A stretch of DNA of 64,000 bases from Varanus komodoensis (GCF_004798865.1 NW_025335268.1:114735503-114799502), one strand, 5' to 3'; shown: positions 35,430-48,475, counted from the stretch's first letter. Program-made: numbers and translations. Notes: a model not told the origin generated them from the letters alone.

Positions 35430-37368
35430 CTTAAATTGAAGAAAGTAGGGAAAAGCACTAGGCCACTCAGGTATGACCTTAATCATGTTCCTGATGAATA
35501 TACAGTAGAGGTGACAAATAGATTTAAGGAATTAGATCTGACAGACAGAGTGCCTGAAGAACTATGGACAGAGGTTTGCAACATTGTACAGGAGGTAGCA
35601 ACTAAAACCATCCCAAAGAAAGAAATGCAAGAAAGCAAAATGGCTGAGGAAGCTGTACTAATTGCTGAGGAAAGAAGGGAAGCAAAAGGCAAGGGAGAAA
35701 GAGAAAGATACACCCAATGAATGCAGAATTCCAGAGAATACCTAGAAGGAGGCCGTCTTAAATGAACAATGCAAAGAAATAGAGGAAAACAATAGAATAG
35801 GGAGGACCAGAGATCTCTTCAAGAAAATTGGAGATATGAAGGGAACGTTTCATGCAAAGATGGGCATGATAAAAGACCAAAATGGCAGGGACCTAACAGA
35901 GGCAGAAGAGATTAAGAAGAGGTCGCAAGATTACAAGAAAGATCTCAATCTCCCTGGTAACCATGATGGGGTGGCTGCTGACCTTAAGCCAGATATCCTG
36001 GAATGTGAAGTCAACTGGGCCTTAGGAAATTTTAGCAACAACAAAGCTAGTGGAGGAGACAGTATTCCAGCTGAGCTATTCAAAATCCTAAAAGATAATG
36101 CAGTTAAAGTGCTACACTCAATATGCCAGCAAATTTGGAAAACTCAACAGTGGCCACAGGATTGGAAAAGGTCAGTTTACATTTCAATCCCAAAGAAGGG
36201 CAATGCCAAAGAATGTTCAAACTACCGCACCATTGCACTCATTTCACATGCTAGCAAAGTTATGCTCAAAATCCTACAAGCTAGGCTCCAGCAGTATGTG
36301 GACAGAGAACTACCAGGGTTTTGAAGAGACAGAGGAACTAGAGATTGCCAACATACGCTGAATCATGGAGAAAGCTAGAGAGTTCCAGAAAAACATCTAC
36401 TTCTGCTTCATTGACTATGCTAAAGGCTTTGATTGTGTGGCTCACAGCAAAATGTGGCAAGCTCTTAAAGAGATGGCAGTACCAGACCATCCTATTTGTC
36501 TCTTGAGAAACCTGTATGCGGGTCAAGAAGTGACAGTGAAAATTGGACATGGAACTACTGATTGGTTCAAAATTGGGAAAGGAGTTGGGCAAGGCTATAT
36601 AATGTCAACCTGCCTATTTAACTTATATGCAGAGTACATCATGTGAAAAGCTGGGCTAGATGAATCACAAGTCAGAATTAAGATCACCAGGAGAAATATC
36701 AACAACCTCAGATACTCAGATGATACCACTCTAATGGCAGAAAATAAAGAGGAAACTAAAACCTGTTGATGCAGGTGAAAGAGGAGAGCGCAAAAGTTGG
36801 CTTGAAACTCAACATTAAGAAAACTAAGATCATGGCATGCGATCCTCTCACTTCCTGACAAATAGATGGGGAAGAAATGGAGGCAGTGATAGATTTTATT
36901 TTCTTGGGCTCCAAGATCACCGCAGACGGTGGCTGCAGTCAAAAAATTAAAAGACACTTGCTCCTTGGGAGGAAAGCTATGGCAAATCTAGACAGCATAC
37001 TAAAAAGCAGAGACAACACCCTGCCAACAAAAGTTCACACAGCCAGACCTATGGTTTTCCCAGTTTCAATGTATGGCTATGAAAGTTGGACCATAAGGAA
37101 GGCTGAGCGCCGAAGAATTGAGGCCTTTGAATTGTGGTGCTGGACTCTGAGATTCCCTTGGACTGCAAAGAGATCAAACCTGCCAATCTTTAAGGAAATC
37201 ACCCCTGATTGCGCTTTAGAAGGCCAGATACTGAAGATGAAACTCAAATACTTTGGCTCCCTAATGAGAAGGAACAACTCACTGGAGAAAACCCTGATGC
37301 TGGGAACAATTGAAGGCAAAAGGAGAAGAGGGCTGGCAGAGGATGAGGTGGCTGGATGGAGTCATTAG
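35430..37368 (+). pseudogene. BovB reverse transcriptase and C-terminal region (broken)
   Basis: Pieces in order: a linker (35436-35720). The RT start (35836-36324) carries ALGNFSNNKASGGDSIPAEL, KKGNAKECSNYRTIALISHA and KVMLKILQARLQQY. Then comes IYFCFIDYAKGFDCVAHSKM (36365-36646). A catalytic-loop block near 36710-36740 reads YSDDTTLMA where Y/FADD is usual. The C-terminal part (36877-37368) carries FIFLGSKITADGG and YGYESWTIRKAERR. At least four stops or frameshifts separate these pieces. Confidence 0.87.
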
Positions 37369-38469
37369 GGTGGTGGGTGTGGGCTTGGGTGGACTCTGAG
37401 GGATGGTGGAGGACAGGGGAGCTTGAAGGAATGTTGTCCATTGGGCATGACTTTATGACTAAACAAAAAAGCATTTAAGTCAATCCATAAACCATATATG
37501 GATTAGTTTAACATATCAGTATTACATTGTTGATCATAAACAATGACTTATCACATGCTTCATGCAGTCAGTAGAATACACACATAAAACAGCTAACAAG
37601 ATGGTGGGTAAGAGGAGCTTTAAAAATATAGCAGTATGATTATGAAATAATATTGCATTTGTGAAGCATTTCCTGAGCATTTCCCTAAACCAAGGTAAGA
37701 TGTTGAAAAACTTTGACAATTTTAAACATTTCTTTTTCAAGACACAAGTAAAACCCTAGACTGCACAAGTGCAGTTTAAGCCCATGCTTTCTTCATTAAA
37801 ACACCAAAATCTAATGCTGAACTATGTCTACATAAACATTAATCCCAGAGTACTAAAACACTTTCCCTTTTGCTACTGAATTGGAGCAACAGGGATTTCT
37901 GCCTATATGGTGCTAAAGTATTTGATAAAAACTGGACTATGTCAAACTATGGCACCATGTCTGTTCCTGTCTTGACAACCTATGAATATGCAACTCCAGG
38001 GAAGAGCCAGATCTTTTGTAAGAACATAAGCATCAGCTAAATGATCAACTAAAACAGAAGAGCCCTTATAGAAACACTAACAGCATTTTACCTGTAGGAG
38101 ATGTTGGTCAAAACTATCTTTATAAAATCTGCAGATATCTTGCCAAGCCAAGATACTTGTTAAGGATTAGATACCATTATTAGTGGAATTGGGACCCAAA
38201 TGAAAAGTATGAAACGTTATGGTCATTGCTCCCACTCAACAATACTAATCTACATGTGGAAGCAAATTTCTGCAGTTCTAATACAGTGAGATCACAAACA
38301 TCAGCCACCTCCAATAATGTGCCTATGCGGCTATCCTAGAAGTATTTTACCAAAACCAGAAAAACTGCATTTGATGTTTTGCTTTTTAAAGCTAGACAGG
38401 GAATTAGCTCTGTGAAAAGAAGGGTGCGCTTGCATGCATTCCTGTCTAGCCTCATTCCAGATGTGTCTT

Positions 38470-38597
38470 TTCCAATCTGATGCTCTCCAAGTATGTTGGA
38501 TTATAACTAACAGCATCCCGCAGCCAGCTTGTTCTGGAATACTGCGATTGGTAGTCCAGTACATCTGTATTGCTCCGGGTTGAGGAATACTGGCCTA
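38470..38597. repeat. Palindromic MITE fragment (tggattataactaacagcat type)
   Basis: The middle matches the common squamate repeat ttggactacaactcccatca..tgggagttgtagtcca, here diverged. The right end gggttgaggaatactgg, read in reverse, gives ccagtattcctcaaccc, a hAT-like terminus. The left terminus is not clear. Confidence 0.55.
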
Positions 38598-39303
38598 GAT
38601 ACCTTCTCTTTAATCAGAGGAAAACTTCCACTGCCTAAGCAAGTGAGCTGCTTTAGCTGTGCATCTCAGTTTGCTCTTTAAAAAGTGTAAGCACAACAGA
38701 CAATGCACAGCCTATTTTTTGTACCTGTGATTCTCCAGATAGGAGCCATAGAAAATCATAAAACGTGTGCTGCAATTTTGCTACTAGTCCATTCCATACA
38801 TACACATTTCAAGCTGAACTACTTAAGGTGAACCAACTATAAAACTGCAGGAAGATATACAAGGAGCATGCACTCTATCTGAACAGTCATATTTTCAGAT
38901 GATTATTGGTCAGTCTGGCTAAAACTCATAAATATTAATCAGATGAAAGATTAAATTCCATTTTTAAATAAATGGTATAAATAAATTTTAAAAATCTTAG
39001 AAGCTAGGTTATTCTAGGTTATTACAGTGTTTATTCACTGTACCTTTATTAATAGGGATTGATAGCATTAAACTGATACACTGGCCATATTATAGATATA
39101 AATATGCCATTCCTTTCTTAAAAACAAAACAAACTGTAACAACAAACCTGCCAAGCATTTTTAAGGGTAGTATGAGTATTTGAGTTGCTCATTAGATGGG
39201 GTAGTTAGCAACTGAGTAAGTCTGAAAAAATGGACTTCATTTCCTTCAAATTAGGTCTACCTCAAAATGGGATTTGTTTTCATCCAAATCTCCCCAGGTG
39301 CAG

Positions 39304-39339
39304 TAATAATAATAATAATAATGAGGAGGAGGAGGAGGA
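39304..39339. repeat. (TAA)n followed by (GAG)n
   Basis: About six TAA units are followed directly by about five GAG units. Confidence 0.85.
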
Positions 39340-40264
39340 TGCAAGGGGAACCTCTCTTTTTAATTGAAAGCATGTCACTTCCAACTAGGAATCATGTAAT
39401 CTGTAGCTTTTCCTTCCTTCTAAACTGAGTTGGGAGTCAAAGAAAACTATACACTCCATACTTCCAGCAGGATGTTGCATTCCTGAGAATGGTCATTTCC
39501 AGTTGAATAGAGGCTGGCTCTTATGAATGGCCCTTGTCCATTATTGGCTACCTTTGAGCAAAGGGAAAAGGGTAAATTTGAGAAGATAATAGGATATATG
39601 TGCTTTATCAGCTTGTTCCCCCTCTCCAGGTATCTTGGTGATATGTGTGTGTGGGTGTGGGTGTGTACCCGCATGAAAAGCAACTCCACCTATTGGCAAC
39701 ACCTGAACAAGTGTCTTTTGAAAATAATCTAAGCAAAGTTGGTATATCACTAATTTGAGGGCTATATTACTCATTATAACATTCTGGCTATTGGCTGCTA
39801 AGTCCAAATGAAGGGCTAAAGTTGATGTAACACTAAACTAAGTATGTAAATTGAAAGTGTGTCTATCTTTGAAAAGAAAAAGAGAGGAAAGGAGTCACTA
39901 GTCACCACTGAGAAAGGGCAATTTTTATTGGGAGTGCTTTGTACAGAGAAAGGAAGCTTAAACTTTTCTTTCTCTGCTAAGCTTCTAATTAAAATTGCTC
40001 ATAAAACCTTAACTAGCCCCAGAAGGAAAAAGCCATTGGGGCAATTGCAAGTTTCTCTTCACAGCAAATAACAGTTTCAGAGGTAGGAGTTTTAGTAGGA
40101 ATTGCTGTGGGGAGGGGGAAGAAAAGAATTATACACTTCTCTATGTGTTTCAGTACTGACTTATTTTGAAATACAACCTGTAAACTAAATCAATCTGTTA
40201 TAGTATCACCTTTTCTTTTTAGGCAAATGTAACCATTTATGCCAAGCCAACTGTCACTTGAAAT

Positions 40265-40289
40265 TACTATTATTATTATTATTATTATT
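40265..40289. repeat. (TAT)n microsatellite
   Basis: About eight perfect triplets. Confidence 0.85.
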
Positions 40290-41101
40290 CAAAATATTGT
40301 AGTGCTGCTGGGATATATTAAAACTGCTTTGATGGGAATGCAAAATTAATCTCATGCTTTTAATCTGCAATTCTCTCATTCTTTTTCTGGTCCAATGAGG
40401 GACAACTGGAGTTACCCATATGTACCATATAGATGTTTGAAGGCTCAAGACTGATGAACATTTGAAATTGATGAAAGCTATGATTTCCAAAAGAGATTTA
40501 GGCCATATATGTTAGGAAAGCATGAGATCCTCCCAGGGACTACCCATTGTATACCCAGTGTTTTCCCCATGTCCATGGACTAAATTGAACTAGTTCTGAA
40601 CTGGAAGGGTAGGAATAAAGCTTATTAAAGCTTTCCTACTTTGATGTGGAAGATCAGGGAGTGTTTGAGGTCACTTGGCAAAAGAAAGTATCTTTGCACA
40701 GCACTTCATCATGGAGAAAAGAAGGTTGTTTCTTCCCTTGCTGCTCAGGAAACAAGAAAGGCTGCACAGTGAAAGACAGGAGAGTCAGGTTTTCTTGCTT
40801 AGGAAGTCTGATAAATGTAGAGAATTCCTGTAACTATAGCTTAAACATGTAAAGCTTCCCAATAAACACCAGACATTCAGCAATGGCAGGGAAATAACAC
40901 AGAACTATCAAGGGTTCAAGGTTAAATTTGGACCACAAAAGCAAAATTTTAAAAAAATAAAAGCCACTGGGCACAATACAATCAAACAAAGGGAATGACT
41001 GATGCTTAAAAGCCAGAAACTAAGAGGAGCTAAAAAGGTTTTGTGTTCACAGGCAGCATTCACGGCCACACTGAAGCACACTCAAACCTGCTTAGACATA
41101 C

Positions 41102-41554
41102 CACTGGTGCTTCCTGTGCCACCGCCAGAGCTGGGTCCGGGTGATGACACCACTGTTCTGTAGGTAGGCGGTGGAGGGGGAGGTGGTGTTGCTCTTTGTC
41201 CCACCCCAAAATCTTTAGGAGATGCTGCTGATGCTAAGTTATCTTTAACGTGGGTCTGCTCAGAAACTTTCTTCTGAACCTCTTCTAAATTGAGTGGAGA
41301 TGGAACACTGTGAGAGGTTTCAGCCTCTGGAGGCTCATCTGGGGTTTCTGATGCCACAGGTGGGGACATCACTTTTTCCCTTGAAGTCAGCTCTGGAGTT
41401 ACGTTTTCCGGGGACTGATCAGAAAAACTGATCCACTTATCCTCCGCGTTAGCAGCAACAGACTTGGGGGATAATACTGGGCCAAAAATGCTGTCCAAGT
41501 CATTGATTGATGGTAGTTTGTCACTTTTGACCTTTGTTGCTGTCTGGTCATTTC
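41102..41554 (-). CDS. SGIP1: SGIP1 exon: conserved [13 protein letters not shown] block and proline-rich region (453 nt)
   Basis: This is the largest SGIP1 exon here. Acceptor ...tttgaccacag; donor GTATGT; phase 1 in and out. It starts [20 protein letters not shown], then [76 protein letters not shown] and a Gly/Ser-rich end. These blocks match human SGIP1 as remembered. The middle section (about [16 protein letters not shown]) differs strongly from the Gly-Pro-repeat section of the human protein and is the variable part. In SGIP1 and FCHo proteins this linker contains the AP2-activating region, followed by the SH3-binding proline-rich domain. Confidence 0.96.
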
Positions 41555-44297
41555 CTGTGGTCAAAGTATTTTAAATTTTAACATCAACTTGTACAGCTCC
41601 ATTGTACTATTGCTCTACTAATGTATGGGGCTTTTAAAAATCAGCTATATGCTAGCTCAGACACTTTAAAAGCATATATATAAATTGCTATTGAGAACAT
41701 AACGAATCTTCATAAATATCTATATATCATGTAAAATGTTTGCTATCCCTTTTTTTTTGAAGTACATTCCATGTAAACCAGCATGTACAGTGTAATGTCT
41801 GGATATCTGATTTGTACAGTTATACCCAAATGGAAAATACTATTATCAAAGGAACTCACCAAGACAATTCAGCTAACACAGGGACTTCATTAGTAAATGT
41901 AGTAAGCAAAAACTGAAATTGCAAAGTAACCTGAAATTCAAACATGCTAACCTGCATACAGATGTAAATACTTACATTGAAAATTTTTCTGCTCTGCAGT
42001 ATATATTGTGGCACTATTTTGGTATAATCAATTAGAATGTAGATGACTATCGGATTCTGTTACTGAGTCATACAATTATTACTGCATTTTAGTTGAACAA
42101 ATGTAATGATGTCCATTTATACTATTCTTATTAAAGGAAAAGAAACAGATTTTGTACTTTTTCATCTGTGCCTCTTGCAGAAAAAAGACCATAAGAATTG
42201 CAGGACTGGAAAATATTTTGCTGCTATATAAATTTTAAATAATAGATTTGTTACAACTTTATGGCATGTTGGAACACTTGAAAATTAATACACCTATTCT
42301 CTGTTATCTTCTAAAAGAGAAAATGCTCAAAGTTCATTATATTATCAGTGATTAAGCAGAACTGGTTGTTATCTAGAGAATGTTGTACATTGACTTCCAC
42401 TAAAATTGGTAGGATTTAAGCTTGCCTGTCTTTTTCTGGATTGCACCTGTGAAGAAATGCCATGCATTTAACTGTTTCTGTTCTGTGTGACCTCTTCGTA
42501 CTCTGTATTTTGTATGGCCTCTGAAAGGTTATAACATATCTGAATAAACCAAGAACATGCTTTGTTACTGTGAAAGGCCTGTGTAGTAATTGTTTAGTGA
42601 CATTCTGGAAGGAGAGAGTGAGACAATTGTAGGTGGGCCTTGGGTGAGCTAAATTAAATTTTCATTGATTGGAGCTTCTAGCCAGGTAGAAAAGAAAAAG
42701 CTTGGGAAAATGCATTTAAGGGGTTGATAGTTGACTGACAGTCAAGTCAATCTTGTTAATCCGAGGGAGAAGTTCTGCTGGTTAAGTTATTCCTTCCCTG
42801 TAGAATATCAGGAGCATGGCATAGGTGGCTGTGTCATATCAGGAGTCCAACCTAACATTTTGCCAGAAGATGGTTGCCCAAGCTGGCAGTAAAATCCCAT
42901 GCAGCCAGAAATACAACAGGAGGAACTCTGGGAGCCAAAGGAAGGCTGAACTCAGGAGCCAGAGCTGGTTCTGAGTGAATTTGGCTGTGATTGAGATTTA
43001 GGGAATTTGGCCTGAGGTAAAAGAAGTAATTAAGATGCTTGTAATAGCAACAGGGTCTCTTGAATCCTAAAGAATTGCCATTTGGGGATGTGTGAGGAAT
43101 CTGTTTTGGGGTGGAAATCCATTGAATTTCATGCCTAAGTCTCTTGTACTGGGATGCTAGGAGGTTTCAAAGTATTCTATGAGGGCTGGTGGCAGAGTAA
43201 TAGTGCCTGCAATATATTAGCAAAAGTTTCTTTGACCCTGAAATATAAGCATTTGGTGGAAATAAGAAACTATATAGGCAGGATTGCACAATGAAGGAAC
43301 ACTGTCCCCATGGAAGGCTGAATGGCGATAACCCCTTCCTTCCACAATAGGCACACTTCTATTGTGCAGTTCAAACTGGATAGTAGTTATGCATATTGGG
43401 AATGCTTGTCTGCTCATAAAAATATGTCCTTTTCATAGAAAGGAACTGGAAACCTTTGTATGTGAAAAGCTACTAAAATGTGCAACCCTTTACCTTTGCT
43501 TTATGTGGTTCGTGCTAGAGGAGCAGACTATGGCATGAAGATGAGGGATAGGTCTGTTATATATAACCAGGATGTTCAGCTTGTGCAACAGAGCAGAATT
43601 ATATTAGATGGTATTTCTCATTATATCCAAACTTGCATACTGCAATCAACTCTATCAAACCTATTATTTAGCCTAGCAGAACTACTCAAAGGAGCTGTCC
43701 AGTCATCTCCCAAACTGTGGAAGCATGCAGAATTATGAATTGATGCAGTTATGTGTCTGCAAAATTTATACTGAATTCTTATCTTTACCTTTTACAATAC
43801 AAAGAATTTGGGAAAATTATATGTCCATTAGGAAAACTAAATTATAGGAATTAATGTAAGGTCTATTAATAACATATGAAACTCTTTTTCTTATTGCAGT
43901 CTTCAGAATGCCCGTATAATGTGCTGATTCAAGAAATATATGATCAAACATGAAAGTGCATTTAACTTGATGAACACTATTTTTGCAAGGATGCCTTTTA
44001 TTTAATCAGTATGGATACTAGAAAAAATGTAGTCTATAAATAAATAAAATGCTGATGAAAAGAGCACAAAATGTGCAACCCAAACATTCCATGTATTTAG
44101 AGATATATTGTTAAAGCATCAACTTTGTCTGCATACCACAGATTAACATTTATATTCCATACCATATCCATCTTTTCAGAAGATGTATTTCCATGTTCTT
44201 ATTGGAATTTAAGCCATACTTATATATTCTGTGGAGACAAAGGAAACTCCCATTGTTTACAAGTAGGATTGTGCAATGTGAATTATGTAAGCACCTA

Positions 44298-44756
44298 GCA
44301 GGTTAGAGTCAGTGCAGTGCAGAGCCACAAGGATGGTGGCCGGATTGCAGGGAAAACCATATGAGGCAAGACTGAGGGAATTGGGTCTTTTCAGCCTGGA
44401 GAAGAGGAGGCTCAGAGGGGATCTGTTGATGACATACAGGTATGTGAGGGGGTGTCACACGGAGGTGGGTAGAGAGCTGTTCTCCCCTGTGGAGGAGAAC
44501 AGGGCGCATTGCAATGGAGCGAAGCTCAGGGAACCAAGGTTCAATTTGGATGCCAGGAAGTACTTCCTGACAGTTAGGACCCCGAGGGTATGGAACGGGC
44601 TTCCATGGGAGGTGGTTGAGGTCCCATTGGTGAGGGTGTTCAAGGATAGGCTAGACATGCTCATGGTAGGCATGTTGTGAGTGGAGCTGGCTACAGCTGG
44701 GGGTTGGACTATAGCCAGGGGTCAGACCCCCTCTGACTCACTTTGTTTCTATGCTT
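44298..44756 (+). mobile_element. CR1 3' fragment, first subfamily
   Basis: Begins at caggttagagtcagtgcagt (ORF2 C-terminus). It carries the [20 protein letters not shown] block, then the [20 protein letters not shown] block and [20 protein letters not shown], open from 44312 to 44680. It ends at the tail ctttgtttctatgc. The C-terminal coding part is unbroken here, unlike the other copies. It lies 345 bases before the next CR1 in the same orientation. Confidence 0.9.
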
Positions 44757-45100
44757 CACCTATAACCACCTTATTGTGTCACAACATTTTTGATTCTAGC
44801 TTTCCTTTAGAGAGTTCACATTCATTCAACAAGATTTCCTGCCTCCCCATTCCCCCTGCAACCTCCTGTTTCCCCAAAAATCTTTTTTCTGGATATTTTG
44901 ACACTCATGGAAACTGTGTGTGTGTTTGGGGTGTGGGGGAGTGCTGATGGAAAGGGAATTAGCGAAATTTTCTTCACCACCCTACATGGAGAAGCAATTT
45001 AGCATCCAAGCCATGTTTTTTCTTCATGGAAGATTGTAAAACTGTCTACATTATTTTTACTCATAATCTTCCAATAACCCAAGATGTAAACTGCCTTCAT

Positions 45101-47886
45101 GGGACCAGGGTGTTAGAGGTGCTGCACAGGCTGACAGGACTCCTACAAAGGGGGGGCTGGTATCAGGGAGGAAGGAGGAGGCTGAGGAATCCAAGGAAAG
45201 GAAGCGGTGGGAAGTAGTTGAGGTGCATGTACACCAATGCTAGGAGCATGGGTAATAAGCAGGAAGAGCTTGAAGCTCTCCTGGGAATAGGAGGGTATGA
45301 CCTGGTGGGGATCATGGAAACTTGGTGGGATGAAAGGCGAGACTGGAATGTAAACATAGAGGGGTATCACCTGTTTAGAAAAGACAGGAAGGGAAAGAGG
45401 GGTGGGGGCATAGCTTAATATGTCAGGGAAGGGATAGAATGCACACAGTAATTATGGGAGATTTCAGTCTCCCGGATATTATTTGGGAGACTCACTCAGC
45501 AGTGACAGTCAGGTCATGTCGCTTCCTAGATGCTATAGAGGGAGGGTTTTTCACACAGAGGGTCTGACAGGGGACGAGGGGGGTGAACATCCTTGACTTG
45601 GTTTTGACAACAGGGAAGAGCTGATAGACGAGGTTCAGATTAGAGGAGCTCTGCGTGGGAGTGATCACTCCATCCTTTGCTTTGAGATCAGGGGAATGGG
45701 GACGTGCAGCAGGTCGAGCACTAGAAGCTGGGACTTCAAGAGGGCCAACTTTGGCCAACTGAAGGCCAGACTAGGGAAAGTCTCCTGGGACAGGTTACTG
45801 GAAGGCAAGGGAGTTGAGGAAGAGTGGATGGCACTCAAAAGGGAGGTTTTGGAGGTGCAAGCCTTGATGATACCTCTAGTTAGTAAGGCAGGGAGGCGAA
45901 GGAGAGTGCTGCCACAGATGCGAAAGGAGGTGGTTACAGGGATTAGACACAAGAGGAACCTCTATAGGAAATGGGTACTGGGGCATATAGACAACAAAAG
46001 GGCATAGCAGGGGGAGGAGGCCCATTGCAGAAGGATTCTTCGCAAGGCTAAGGCTGATTGTGAGCTGAGACTTGCAAAAAATAGCAAGAGCAACAAAAAG
46101 GGCTTCTATCAACATGTAAATAGCAAGAGGAAGGGGAGAGAGGTAGTGGGACCGCTTATTAAGGAGGAAGGGGATCCAGTGACTGATATGAGGGAACAGG
46201 CACAGATGAGAAATGACTATTTTTCTGCTGTATTCTCCCCAAACCAAGATGAGGGAGATCCACATGGGAGAATAGATGAGGGCGGGGACTTAGGGGCAAA
46301 GATCAGAGGCACCTGCTTAGACATTGAGGGGCACCTCAGAGCACTGGACATTAAAAAGTTGCCAGGCCCTGACAGGTTACACCCGAGAGTACTTTGAGAG
46401 TTGGCAGAGATTCTCTCACGCCCACTGGCCTCCATTTTTGAGGCCTCGTGGAGAACGGGTGAAGTTCCAGAGGACTGGAGGGTGGCGTCAATGGTCCCAA
46501 TTTTCAAAAAGGGTAGCGGAAGGGACATGGGGAATTTCAGACCACTTAGCCTTATGTCCATTGTAGGAAAAAAAATGGAAAGGCTCATAATAGCGAGAGA
46601 TATAGTAATGCTAGAAAGGGAAGGGAGGCTGGTGGCCACACAATACAGCTTCCGCAATAACAGGTCCTGCCAGACAAACATTGTAGAATTCTATGACAAG
46701 GTTTCAAGGTGGCTAGACAGAGGAGATGCAGTGGATATGGTTTACCTGGTTTTCAGCAAGGCCTTTGACAAATTGCCCCATGATATCCTGGTTGAGAAAT
46801 TGAGGAGTTTTGAGATAGACCAATGCACCGTCCAATGGATTAGGGCATGGTTGACTGGCTGGAAGCAGAGGGTAGCCATTAGTGGGGAATCATCAGGATG
46901 ATGGCCAGTGACAAGTGGGGTCCCTCAGGGCTCTGTCCTGGGGCCGATCTTGTTTAATCTTTTCATCAACGACATGGAAGAAGGGGTGAACTGTCTGCTG
47001 ATCAAATTTGCAGATGATACTAAACTGGGGCACTGGCCACAACTGAGGAGCAGGTACTCCAGATCCAAAAGGATCTGGGCAGACTATGGAAGAGGGCAGG
47101 AGAAAACAGGATGGCGTTCAATGTGAATAAGTGCTAAGTCTTGCACTTCGGGCATAGGAACGGGTGTCATAAGTACAGATTAGGAGATAAGTGGCTGGAG
47201 AGCATCACTTGTGAAAGGGATCCCAGGGTGCTGGTTGACTGTAGGCTAAACATGAGTCAGCAGTGTGATGTGATGGTCAAGAGGGCATATGCCACACTTG
47301 GCTGCATAGGCAGAAGCATGACTTCTAGATCGAGAGAGGTATTTCTATTACTCTATACGACTCTGGTGTGCCCGCAACTAGAGTATTGTGTTCAGTTTTG
47401 GGCCCCTCTTTACAGGAAGGATATAGCCAGGTTAGAGTCAGTGCAGCGTAGGGTCACAAGGTTGGTGGCCGGTTTGCAGGGGATGCCGTATGAGGCGAGA
47501 CTGAGAGAACTGGGTCTCTTCAGCCTGGAGAAGAGGATACTCTGAAGGATCTGTTGGCAACATACAGGTATGTGAGGGGGTGTCACACAGAGGTGGGTAG
47601 AGACCTGTTCTCCCCTGCAGAGGAGGGCAGGATGCGCTCCAATGGAGTGAAGCTCAGGGAACCAAAGTTCAATTTAGATGCCAGGAAGTACTTCCTGACA
47701 GTTAGGACCCCGAGGGTATGGAATGAGCTTCCATGGGAGGTGGTTGAGGCTCCATTGGTGACGGTGTTCAAAGATAGGCTAGAGATGCACATGGTGGGCA
47801 TGTCGTGAGCAGAGCCGGCTGGAGCCAGGGGTCAGAGTAGATGACCCGGGAGGCCCCCTCCTGACTAGCTCTGTTTCTATGTTTCT
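45101..47886 (+). mobile_element. CR1 LINE, 5'-truncated, ORF2 nearly throughout
   Basis: Starts abruptly at gggaccagggtgttagaggt, just upstream of ORF2, and ends at ctctgtttctatgtttct. ORF2 is broken. The endonuclease start (45218-45418, MRCMYTNARSMGNKQEELEA) is followed by a deletion of about 180 bases near 45443 relative to the copy at 54100-54280. RT pieces are at 46401-46901 and 46908-47126, the latter with KFADDTK, and C-terminal pieces at 47141-47545 and 47554-47808. About six stops or frameshifts are visible. Confidence 0.92.
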
Positions 47887-48400
47887 TTCTACAACTAGGT
47901 TTCTTACTAATATCAGTAGGAATCCCACAGGTATTCAGATTTATTATGATCTCACTAAAGCTGCCTCCCTTATTTAATGACACAAAACCAGGCCAAACAT
48001 ATTATTAGGCTACTGAAAAAATTAATGGCATGTTGTTCATACAAAATGTTTTGCAATAGTCATAATTTTGTAGAAAATCTGCTCAATAATTCAGTACTTC
48101 ACTGGCAGATGAAATAATTTGAAAATCTCAAGGGCTTTAGGAAAATATTGTACATTAAACTTGCATTCCATTTTCCAGTATATAATGAAAATAACTTAAG
48201 ATACCTGCATGTGAATGGAAATAGTAAATGTATGGCTATTATGTATGCATAAAGTGCATGTACAAGGTCATTATTCAGAAATTATGATGATTTAGATTCT
48301 AGTCACATTAAAGAATCATAAAACACATTGACTAGGGACAAATATTTGGCAGCATCATAAAGATTGTACACACATAGTAGCCATTTGTCAAAGATCTTAC

Positions 48401-48475
48401 CTACTCCAATGGTTGAAGGGGAACCTGTGGGGGGAGGTGTGGCTGGAATGTTCTTAGGTGGAAGCGGTGGAGGTG
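48401..48475 (-). CDS. SGIP1: SGIP1 exon: PPPLPPKN segment (75 nt)
   Basis: Acceptor ...catttgttttccag; donor GTAAGA. It enters in phase 1 (A + CA gives Thr) and leaves in phase 1. The peptide is [20 protein letters not shown] followed by STIGV. Human, as recalled, has [20 protein letters not shown], so the only clear changes are Ile for Val and Pro for Arg. PPPLPPK is a class-II-like SH3 ligand pattern (PxLPxK). Confidence 0.95.
   Translation of the reverse strand, partial: HLHRFHLRTFQPHLPPQVPLQPLE

Larger units (their letters stand above)
34351..37466 (+). mobile_element. BovB (RTE-clade) LINE, near full length, broken
   Basis: The 5' part has the well-known BovB text ccttgccatggcgaaggggc, atggacaggtcatag and ggcaacccactccagtatcc. 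The coding part runs over about 34740-37368 in several frames. The 3' end near 37464 (gggcatgactttatgactaa) corresponds to the usual BovB tail. At about 3.1 kb it is close to the family's full length of roughly 3.2 kb. It lies antisense to SGIP1. BovB is known in squamates and ruminants and is a classic case of horizontal transfer. Confidence 0.9.
32488..41101 (-). other. SGIP1: SGIP1 intron with hAT MITE and BovB
   Basis: The intron is 8614 bases. It holds a non-autonomous hAT element (33821-34314), a near full-length BovB (34351-37466), a fragment of a palindromic hAT-like repeat (about 38470-38597), and (TAA)n/(GAG)n and (TAT)n runs. No exon is recognised inside. Confidence 0.85.
41555..48400 (-). 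other. SGIP1: SGIP1 intron with two CR1 copies
   Basis: The intron is 6846 bases. It holds plus-strand (antisense) CR1 copies at 44298-44756 and 45101-47886. A possible LTR-like remnant near 42400-42970 is too uncertain to define. The first 2.7 kb in gene orientation beyond the CR1s show nothing else recognised. Confidence 0.85.
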
